Source: DATFKA01 sp042095835
Lineage (GTDB): Bacteria; Bacteroidota; Bacteroidia; Chitinophagales; Saprospiraceae
Assembly (NCBI GenBank): GCA_042095835.1
Contig: JBELML010000085.1
Span: 1 to 26,904, forward strand
DNA: 26,904 nt
Direction: 5' to 3'
Positions 16,289-22,527 of this stretch are shown here, one piece after another (position 1 is the first letter of the stretch; each line of letters opens with the position of its first letter). The position numbers and the translations under genes were made by a program. The notes beneath the pieces are model-generated. The model saw only the letters and a list, made by a program, of their open reading frames with translations. It ran no database searches and had not been told where the DNA came from.

Positions 16289-17212
16289 TTGAATTATCAA
16301 GACTTCAAGGTAGCTGTCGTACAAGCGGCGCCCGTACTATTTGATTTGGAAGCTTCGCTCGCTAAAACAGAGCGCTTAGTCAAAGAAGCTGCTGAACATG
16401 GGGCACAGTTGGTCTTGTTCCCCGAAGCATTTTTGTCTGCCTATCCTCGTGGATTGGGATTCGGTACTGTGGTGGGCAGTCGAGAGCCGCATGGAAGAGA
16501 AGATTGGTTGCTCTATTACGATCACTCGGTAGAGGTACCAGGCCCTGCAGCCGACTACTTGGGTAAAATAGCCCGGGATCATAAGATATGGCTTGTGATT
16601 GGTGTAACAGAGCGATCCCTCTCAGGAGGCACCTTGTATTGTACGCTGCTTTATTATAATCCAGCAGGTGAGCTGGTACAGAAGCACCGCAAACTCAAAC
16701 CTACCGCAGCCGAGCGGATTATCTGGGGCGAAGGAGATGGTAGCGATCTACAAGTAGTAGATACACCTTATGGTAAAATAGGTGGCCTGATCTGTTGGGA
16801 AAACTATATGCCACTCGCTAGGATGACGATGTATCAGCAAGGTGTAGAATTCTACCTCGCTCCAACTGCCGACGAACGCGATAGCTGGATCGCCAGTATG
16901 CAACACATCGCTTGTGAAGGGCGCTGTTACGTACTTTCTTGCAACCAAATGGTACGCAAAAGTGATTACCCAGGGCGCTTTCAGGCGGAGATTAGCCACA
17001 AAGGAGAGATCATGTCACGAGGAGGGAGTATGATTGTTTCTCCCTTAGGCGAGATCATTGCAGGACCTCTTTTTGACGAAGAAGGCATCCTCTATGCTAA
17101 GCTCAACCGTAGAGATGTGGCCAAAAGTAAATTGGATTTTGATGCCGTCGGACATTACAATCGTACCGATGTATTCGATTTTTCTTGGAAACAAGGAACC
17201 ATTTTACCTTAA
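16289..17212 (+). CDS. Nitrilase (carbon-nitrogen hydrolase superfamily, nitrilase branch)
   Basis: A 307-residue cytoplasmic enzyme that should hydrolyse organic nitriles to carboxylic acids and ammonia. The catalytic triad is intact: Glu46 in LFPEAFLSAYPRG, Lys135 in HRKLKPT and Cys169 in ICWENYMPLAR. The stretch CWENYMPLAR and the preceding GLGFGTVVG are typical of true nitrilases rather than amidases or omega-amidases. The length fits small family members. The start is a TTG at 16289; it is the only position that keeps the first beta strand (FKVAVVQAAP), since no ATG is near. It stands alone: 219 bases separate it from the lipoprotein gene before it, and a structured repeat follows its stop. 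Confidence 0.92.
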   Translation: MNYQDFKVAVVQAAPVLFDLEASLAKTERLVKEAAEHGAQLVLFPEAFLSAYPRGLGFGTVVGSREPHGREDWLLYYDHSVEVPGPAADYLGKIARDHKIWLVIGVTERSLSGGTLYCTLLYYNPAGELVQKHRKLKPTAAERIIWGEGDGSDLQVVDTPYGKIGGLICWENYMPLARMTMYQQGVEFYLAPTADERDSWIASMQHIACEGRCYVLSCNQMVRKSDYPGRFQAEISHKGEIMSRGGSMIVSPLGEIIAGPLFDEEGILYAKLNRRDVAKSKLDFDAVGHYNRTDVFDFSWKQGTILP

Positions 17213-17251
17213 AATATTGTATTTTGTAATGCTATTATAATAGAAGTTGTC

Positions 17252-17358
17252 TAAGGTTTTCTGTTGCAGGCGAGAAAACAGTATTTTGAGGCTAATCGAG
17301 GCAAAAAACGCAAGCTATGCATCGCATAGCTGAGGCTTTTTAACGAAGAGTAACCTTA
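17252..17358. repeat. Nested hairpin repeat, copy B
   Basis: Outer arms TAAGGTT (17252-17258) and AACCTTA (17352-17358) are inverted copies. The 50-base core at 17299-17348 aligns without gaps in overall length to the core at 10328-10377. Its inner stem is AGCTATGC (17313-17320) with GCATAGCT (17324-17331) around a 3-base loop. Several paired positions differ from copy A with pairing kept. It follows the nitrilase gene and could act as a terminator (GAGGCTTTTT within). Confidence 0.75.
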
Positions 17359-17413
17359 AAAGTTGTTTTTGATAGCCCAACAAGGAAACTTTAAACAGCT
17401 TCAAAGACTCAAA

Positions 17414-17437
17414 TGAAGTTATTTGAAAGTAACTTCA
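17414..17437. promoter_or_regulatory. 8-bp inverted repeat upstream of the BI-1 gene
   Basis: TGAAGTTA (17414-17421) and TAACTTCA (17430-17437) are perfect inverted copies with an 8-base spacer, ending 26 bases before the start codon. This could be an operator or a 5' leader hairpin. No regulator is identified. Confidence 0.35.
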
Positions 17438-17463
17438 AAAATTAAACAACCCAAAAATATTAC

Positions 17464-18231
17464 ATGAGTAGATTTAGTAAACGTAATTGGGACCGCTCAA
17501 GCAACCCTTTTATGAAAGAAGATGCTTATCGCAATGCAGCTAATCAACCCCTAGATGCCGAATACGCTAACGCAGGTGTACAGCCTATGACGGTGCAAGG
17601 CGCGATTAACAAAACTTTTATCCTAACCGGATTGATGCTATTGACCGCCATTTTTGCCTATTCTAATCCCAACCCATTATTCATGTGGGGTGGAGCTATT
17701 GGAGGCTTGATGGTTGTATTGATTGCTTCTTTTCGTCCACAGAATTCTCCAGTACTGGCACCTATTTATGCCCTACTTGAAGGATTATTTGTCGGAGGTA
17801 TCTCCGCCATGTATGCCTATCTTTATGATGGCATTATTTTCAACGCCGTATGTTTGACCATGGCGACTTTATTTATGATGCTTTTTATTTACAAAGCAGG
17901 CATCATTAAAGTGACCAATAAATTCCGGACCGGTGTGATGATGGCGACGGGTGCTATTTTCCTTGTCTATTTATTGACCTGGATTCTGAGCATGTTTGGC
18001 ATCAATATGCCTTTCATCCACGAAGGAGGAATGATTGGTATCGGTATCACCGTAGTAATCATTGGTGTAGCAGCATTAAATCTCCTGCTAGATTTTGACA
18101 ACTTTGAAAAAGGAGAGCGCTATGGTGCTCCTGCTTACATGGAGTGGTTCAGTGCAATGGGACTTTTGATTACACTAGTTTGGTTGTATATCGAGTTCTT
18201 GCGCTTATTGTCGCTATTAAGCAGTGATTAA
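17464..18231 (+). CDS. Bax inhibitor-1/YccA family membrane protein
   Basis: A 255-residue inner-membrane protein with a hydrophilic N-terminus of about 45 residues followed by about seven transmembrane helices. The family opening TVQGAINKTFILTGLMLLTA (from about 43), the helix with ALLEGLFVGGIS (Glu106) and the late motif LLDFDNFEKG (Asp210, Asp212) are typical. In the characterised Bacillus homologue YetJ, aspartates in the last helices control a pH-dependent calcium leak, and a similar role is possible here. Bacterial members are also linked to protease FtsH control (YccA). The gene stands alone, with an inverted repeat before it and a terminator-like hairpin after it. Confidence 0.9.
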   Translation: MSRFSKRNWDRSSNPFMKEDAYRNAANQPLDAEYANAGVQPMTVQGAINKTFILTGLMLLTAIFAYSNPNPLFMWGGAIGGLMVVLIASFRPQNSPVLAPIYALLEGLFVGGISAMYAYLYDGIIFNAVCLTMATLFMMLFIYKAGIIKVTNKFRTGVMMATGAIFLVYLLTWILSMFGINMPFIHEGGMIGIGITVVIIGVAALNLLLDFDNFEKGERYGAPAYMEWFSAMGLLITLVWLYIEFLRLLSLLSSD

Positions 18232-18278
18232 GCTAGCTTTGGCTTTCTTCGACCGCACCTAGATGGTGTCATCAATAG

Positions 18279-18316
18279 TAGGCAGTGAGATTCCATCGCT
18301 GCCTATTGTTGTTTTG
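18279..18316 (+). terminator. Possible terminator after the BI-1 gene
   Basis: TAGGCAG (18279-18285) and CTGCCTA (18299-18305) form a perfect 7-bp stem with a 13-base loop. A T-rich run (TTGTTGTTTTG) follows. Confidence 0.4.
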
Positions 18317-18331
18317 TGGAAAGGCAAGTGA

Positions 18332-18359
18332 TTGAATACCGTCTATACACTTACTTTTA
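18332..18359 (+). promoter_or_regulatory. Possible radA promoter
   Basis: TTG at 18332-18334 and TACTTTTA at 18352-18359 resemble the -33 TTG and -7 TAnnTTTG boxes (last base differs), with 17 bases between. The box ends 28 bases before the radA start. Confidence 0.35.
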
Positions 18360-18387
18360 AGATCAAGTTTATATTAATTTAACCGAC

Positions 18388-19767
18388 GTGGCAAAAGTTA
18401 AGAAAGTTTTCGTCTGTACCGAATGTGGCGCAAGTTCCCCCAAATGGATGGGCCAATGTAAGTCTTGTAATAGCTGGAATACCATCCAAGAAGAGGTCAT
18501 CTTCAAAGAGACCCCCAAAGAAGCTGCCAAGTCTAGCTGGAAAAAAAACACCATCTCTAAAACAGGTCCCAAACCTATAGCACTCCCCGAAATTAAAGCT
18601 GGAAATACCCAGCGCCTCGCTACTCCAGACCTGGAGTTGAATAGAGTGTTGGGTGGAGGTATAGTCAGTGGCTCCCTGGTGCTGATTGGAGGGCAACCAG
18701 GCATCGGAAAGTCTACCCTACTACTACAAGCGGCCATTACACTCCCAGCTAAGGTTTTATACGTCTCTGGCGAGGAAAGCGAGGAGCAGATCAAAATGCG
18801 GTCAGACCGACTCAACGGCAATCCAGACGACTGCTACATCCTCACCGAAACGAATGTGACCAAAATCTGCTCGCATGCCGAGCAAATCATGCCCAACCTT
18901 CTTATAATAGATTCAATACAGACATTAACAGCTCCTTATCTCGACTCTACGCCGGGTAGTGTATCACAGGTCAGAGAATGTGCCGGAGAATTATTGCGCT
19001 TTGCCAAAGGCATGAATATCCCCGTCTTTCTCATTGGACATATCACCAAAGAAGGCTCCATCGCTGGACCTAAATTATTGGAGCATATCGTAGATGCCGT
19101 CCTACAATTCGAAGGTGATAGAAACTATACCTATCGTATTCTGCGAACCATCAAAAATCGATTCGGCTCAACAGACGAGTTGGGTATCTATAAGATGCAG
19201 GCCACTGGTCTCCGCCAAGTCTCTAATCCTTCGGAGTTGCTCCTTTCTCAAAAAGATGATGAACTCAGTGGTAGTGCCATCGCTGCTACCTTGGAAGGTA
19301 TGCGCCCGATGCTGATTGAGACGCAAGCTCTAGTGACAACGGCAGTATACGGTACGCCCCAACGCTCCGCCACTGGCTTTGACCTCCGACGCCTGAGCAT
19401 GCTTCTGGCCGTTTTAGAGAAAAGAGGAGGTTTCCCTTTTGGTCAGAACGACGTCTTCCTCAACATAGCGGGAGGCATTCGAGTCGATGATCCCGCCATC
19501 GATTTAGCCATCGTAGCCGCCATGATCTCCTCACTGGAAGATGTCTCCATCTCTAGTGATACTTGTTTTGCAGGAGAAGTCGGCTTGTCAGGAGAAATCA
19601 GAGCCGTGAATAGGATTGATCAAAGAATTCAAGAAGCTGAGCGCCTCGGTTTCCAACATATCTTTATCTCCAAGTATAATACTAAAGGACTAGACTTGCA
19701 GCGTTATGATATACAAGTACACACGATAGGGAAGCTAGAAGAGTTGTATAAGATGTTGTTTCAATAA
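18388..19767 (+). CDS. radA: DNA repair protein RadA
   Basis: A 459-residue protein, the usual RadA length. RadA is a hexameric RecA-like helicase that promotes branch migration in homologous recombination and recombinational repair. Four zinc-binding Cys at 10, 13, 24 and 27 form the N-terminal finger. Walker A GGQPGIGKST is at 101-110, and Walker B LLIIDSIQ is near 171-178. The RadA-specific KNRFG is at 256-260. The C-terminal 170 residues form the Lon-protease-like domain (GGIRVDDPAIDLAIVAA). The start is GTG at 18388, directly before the conserved AKVKKVFVCTECG; no upstream alternative is needed. It is followed by a repeat-rich non-coding stretch that separates it from the conflict operon. 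Confidence 0.97.
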   Translation: MAKVKKVFVCTECGASSPKWMGQCKSCNSWNTIQEEVIFKETPKEAAKSSWKKNTISKTGPKPIALPEIKAGNTQRLATPDLELNRVLGGGIVSGSLVLIGGQPGIGKSTLLLQAAITLPAKVLYVSGEESEEQIKMRSDRLNGNPDDCYILTETNVTKICSHAEQIMPNLLIIDSIQTLTAPYLDSTPGSVSQVRECAGELLRFAKGMNIPVFLIGHITKEGSIAGPKLLEHIVDAVLQFEGDRNYTYRILRTIKNRFGSTDELGIYKMQATGLRQVSNPSELLLSQKDDELSGSAIAATLEGMRPMLIETQALVTTAVYGTPQRSATGFDLRRLSMLLAVLEKRGGFPFGQNDVFLNIAGGIRVDDPAIDLAIVAAMISSLEDVSISSDTCFAGEVGLSGEIRAVNRIDQRIQEAERLGFQHIFISKYNTKGLDLQRYDIQVHTIGKLEELYKMLFQ

Positions 19768-19783
19768 GTCCGTTGATTATCTG

Positions 19784-19898
19784 GGTTATGTTAATGAGAC
19801 CCGATGCTTTATCAGCCTTGGTTGAATTAATCCCGGCGGAGTGCATTGGATGTCGGGAAGCTTTTTTATGGGCTATGTGCTATGTATTATGTATTATT
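19784..19898. repeat. Composite dispersed repeat, copy B (heptamers, core, heptamers)
   Basis: One heptamer-like unit GGTTATG (19784-19790) is followed by a core (19791-19867) that opens with TTAATGAGACC and contains GAATTAATCCCG, as in copy A at 7508-7588. TCCCG (19831-19835) and CGGGA (19854-19858) form a stem followed by GCTTTTTT, which would make a fair terminator for radA. Four heptamers follow at 19871-19898 (GGCTATG, TGCTATG, TATTATG, TATTATT). Confidence 0.75.
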
Positions 19899-19918
19899 TG
19901 GTGTTTAATTCACTCATT

Positions 19919-20168
19919 AGGGCAAAAGCATTAAAATAAAAACTGAAAAAGAAATGCTAATTACTCAAGATTAAGTGCAAAAAGATCATAAGTGAAGTGC
20001 GGGAGGCCGCCTAGGCATTGTCTGAGCGGAGCGAGTTTGGCTAGGCAAGATTTTTTTGCTTCGTTTTTGTATCGAATGACAAAAATGAAGATGCTAGAGC
20101 GGTTTTGAATTGGAGTTTCAGTAGGCATTATAAAAAATTGCAGGGGACCTTTTTGGTGCGTTTGCCCT
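19919..20168. mobile_element. MITE-like non-autonomous element with TIRs and 11-bp target duplication
   Basis: The 250-base segment starts AGGGCAAAAGCA and ends in the inverted form TGCGTTTGCCCT (11 of 12 bases match). It is bordered on both sides by the same 11-mer ATTCACTCATT (19908-19918 and 20169-20179), as left by staggered transposon insertion. There is no meaningful ORF inside. The interior holds a 12-bp hairpin, CTTCGTTTTTGT (20059-20070) with ACAAAAATGAAG (20079-20090), and a direct repeat CTAGGCA (20011-20017, 20041-20047). The transposase family that would mobilise it cannot be named. Together with repeat copy B it fills most of the 477-base gap between radA and the next gene. Confidence 0.75.
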
Positions 20169-20177
20169 ATTCACTCA

Positions 20178-20213
20178 TTGATTCATTCATTTAACCTAAT
20201 TTCCTTATCTTTA
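20178..20213 (+). promoter_or_regulatory. Tentative promoter of the EAD/STAND operon
   Basis: TATCTTTA (20206-20213) is one base off the -7 consensus TAnnTTTG. The only upstream TTG (20178-20180) is 25 bases away, longer than ideal. This TTG overlaps the end of the MITE target duplication, so the insertion may have altered the promoter. The -7 box ends 31 bases before the ATG. Confidence 0.3.
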
Positions 20214-20244
20214 GTACTATCCAAGATTCACCAACAAACCTATC

Positions 20245-21348
20245 ATGCGACGATTAACTGGTGCTGAAATTGCAAAGCTGCGAGATATTATGCAGGCGAG
20301 CCTCAATATGATGAGCATCCGCACTTTTACGAGTGCTCGACTCAATGAACCCTACGACAACTATGTATCTCCCTTGGTTGGACTAGGCGACGGGATTTTC
20401 CAATACATTTCCGAGATGAATAGTCGCTTCAAGCATTATGAGTTGATCGATGCCTTGCAGGCAGAGTTTCCTAAAGACCCTAGCCTACTACAGTTTGCAG
20501 CAGACTGGGAATTAACACCAATAGGTGTAGTCAAAAACGAAGAATCTGTAGTTGGGAAGAGTGGTTTGGAGAAACTTGTCAACGAGGGTCCTTTTCTAAA
20601 TGTCGATGTGCTTCTGCAAGAAATTAGCCGAGTGGAGCGAACGGTTTGTCGGATTCAGGTATTCCGACAAAATGGTCGAGTGAACTCTGGTACCGGGTTT
20701 CTGATTGGCAAAGACCTTGTCATGACCAACTACCATGTCATCTATCGTTTGATTGATACGCCAGATAAGGTGAAAGATGTGATCTGCCTGTTTGATTACA
20801 AAGTCAAACCTGATGGCACCGCACTAAACGAAGGGCGAGAAGTAAGATTGGCCGGTGATCCGATTCTACATTTCAGCAAAGTTGACCCTCTTGATGTGCA
20901 AGGGGAGGCTCAACTCAGGGCAGATTGGGATACCGACAAACTGGATTATGCGATCATCAGACTAGCGGAGCCTGTGGGAGAGCAGGGCTATGGCCAGGGC
21001 GATGCCTCCGCCAGTACTAGCCAACGAGGATGGATTTCATTACCAGATACCGCCCCTCCTCTTGCAGAAGGTGGGCACGGAATTATCATTCAGCATCCTA
21101 AACGTCAACCCAAAAAGATAGCCTTTGGGTTTGAAAAAATATCAGCCATCGATCCTAAAGGCATCAAAATAAGGTATGATATCAATACCGAAGGTGGCTC
21201 CTCCGGATCTCCCTGTTTCAATGAAAAATTCGAACTGATCGCCTTGCACCATGCCGGCGATCCAGATGATATGCCACAGTACAACCAAGGAATTGTCATG
21301 GCCAAAATAAAAGCAGATATCGAAGCGAAAAATATACAATTATCTTAA
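20245..21348 (+). CDS. EAD1-like domain fused to trypsin-like serine protease (putative effector)
   Basis: A 367-residue protein without signal peptide, so cytoplasmic. Residues 1-92 are a helical domain starting LTGAEIAKLRDIM and ending in a YELIDALQAEFPKDPSLLQF pattern, closest in my judgement to effector-associated domain 1 (EAD1), a protein-protein adaptor of prokaryotic conflict systems. A short linker leads to a chymotrypsin-fold protease (about 130-365). The triad is complete: His164 (MTNYHV), Asp234 (LDYAIIRL) and Ser320 in GSSGSP, the counterpart of GDSGGP. The family cleaves proteins; which protein is unknown. The stop is nine bases before the next gene, and the three genes run as one operon. 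By analogy with EAD-linked systems it is likely held inactive and switched on by the downstream ATPases (inference). Confidence 0.88.
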   Translation: MRRLTGAEIAKLRDIMQASLNMMSIRTFTSARLNEPYDNYVSPLVGLGDGIFQYISEMNSRFKHYELIDALQAEFPKDPSLLQFAADWELTPIGVVKNEESVVGKSGLEKLVNEGPFLNVDVLLQEISRVERTVCRIQVFRQNGRVNSGTGFLIGKDLVMTNYHVIYRLIDTPDKVKDVICLFDYKVKPDGTALNEGREVRLAGDPILHFSKVDPLDVQGEAQLRADWDTDKLDYAIIRLAEPVGEQGYGQGDASASTSQRGWISLPDTAPPLAEGGHGIIIQHPKRQPKKIAFGFEKISAIDPKGIKIRYDINTEGGSSGSPCFNEKFELIALHHAGDPDDMPQYNQGIVMAKIKADIEAKNIQLS

Positions 21349-21357
21349 TCCAAAGCG

Positions 21358-22527
21358 ATGCCACCACCAGCTAAAAACTTGCTCTTCGAGCTGCGGGATA
21401 TCATAAATGCTCGCTTCAACGACTATCTTGGCTTCAAGAACTTCTGCCAAGCTATCCAATCTGAAATTGGGATAGATTTTTCGGCGGTATTGCCCGTTTC
21501 TGGGAATAAGCTTGACATCATCTTGAGTGTCATCCTGGAAGTCAAAAAGCAACGCAAGATCACTACCCTGATCGAGCAGATAGAATTGGGAGCGGGAGCC
21601 ACACCAGACCTCGATGGTTTTAAGGATACCTTTTCTCAGATTTTTATTAAAAACAATATTGGCCTCGATGAGATGAAGCGGGAGGCATTTGAGTTGCTTT
21701 TCGTTCCTATTAACAACGAGGACCTGCCATTCATTGGACGCAGCGATTTTAAGGAAGAGATTTGGAAGACGATTCAATCCTATCCTATGTCCAACCTAAA
21801 AATGCTGGTCAATGGCGTGCAAGGTGTAGGAATCACCTATCTAACGAAGTACTTAACCAATCTCGATAAAAAATATAACTGCCTCAAGAATTACGTATTA
21901 ATCGACTGTGACCAAGATTTATATAAAGATGATCACGAAGCTGTACAGCCTGTCCATTTAGCAGAGGTGATCGCCGAATATCTAGATATGGATATTCCAG
22001 ACTTTGTTGATCCGGATGATCCGGCCAAATTTAAGGAGCGTTATTATGCCCGCTTTTTTGCTCGTGTGCAGAGCCATTGCGAGGACAAGGCGGAAGGTCT
22101 CTTTTTATTTATCGATCACTTGAGTCATGAAATGGATGGCAATGTCTTTCGCTTTCTAAGTAAGTTGATTGATCGCTTAGATCGCTTCAGAGTGCCCGCT
22201 ATTGTTATTCTTGGTGGGCTGACCCAAGCCCAAATCGAAACCAATGAACTAGTCAAAGAACTTACGCTTCGGTCTTTTGATGAGCAAGATTTTACCGTTT
22301 ATTTCAAAAAGATATATTCCGAATTAGACCAGCAGTTCGGAAGCCAAATTGATCTTGGATCTAGCGACGATTTCGCCCAAACAGCTATGGCTGCTATCAC
22401 CGAAAATACCAGACCAGAAATGCTACAAACCGGCATTCCTAAAGCAAGGCAAATCCAAGCCGCTGTAAAAACCTATTACGACTCTACGGTTGAACTCATT
22501 AAAGCACAGCTCGATGGAGAAAATTAG
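21358..22527 (+). CDS. Helical adaptor (EAD7-like) plus degenerate STAND/AAA+ P-loop protein
   Basis: A 389-residue cytoplasmic protein. Residues about 5-76 form a compact helical domain (LRDIINARFNDYLGFKNFC, then KLDIILSVILEVKKQRKITT) like the death-fold-like effector-associated domains, nearest to EAD7. From Phe125-Ile-Gly-Arg a STAND/AAA-type ATPase domain begins. Its Walker A reads GVQGVGIT (153-160): the invariant Lys is Ile159. The Walker B-like LFLFIDH has Asp253 but His where an acidic residue is often found. GIP at 359-361 resembles the STAND GxP motif. It therefore looks like a pseudo-ATPase that may bind nucleotide poorly or not at all. It lies between the protease and the intact ATPase and overlaps the latter by 14 bases, which suggests a regulatory or scaffold partner in one complex. 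Confidence 0.8.
   Translation: MPPPAKNLLFELRDIINARFNDYLGFKNFCQAIQSEIGIDFSAVLPVSGNKLDIILSVILEVKKQRKITTLIEQIELGAGATPDLDGFKDTFSQIFIKNNIGLDEMKREAFELLFVPINNEDLPFIGRSDFKEEIWKTIQSYPMSNLKMLVNGVQGVGITYLTKYLTNLDKKYNCLKNYVLIDCDQDLYKDDHEAVQPVHLAEVIAEYLDMDIPDFVDPDDPAKFKERYYARFFARVQSHCEDKAEGLFLFIDHLSHEMDGNVFRFLSKLIDRLDRFRVPAIVILGGLTQAQIETNELVKELTLRSFDEQDFTVYFKKIYSELDQQFGSQIDLGSSDDFAQTAMAAITENTRPEMLQTGIPKARQIQAAVKTYYDSTVELIKAQLDGEN

Noticed and set aside
21340..21777. Antisense 145-residue frame over the start of the pseudo-STAND gene
   Set aside because: It is fully opposite a better supported gene and shows no family pattern.
22490..22513. TTG start eight codons before the chosen start of the large STAND gene
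   Set aside because: ATG at 22514 is in frame, gives a normal short overlap with the upstream gene and loses no recognisable domain.
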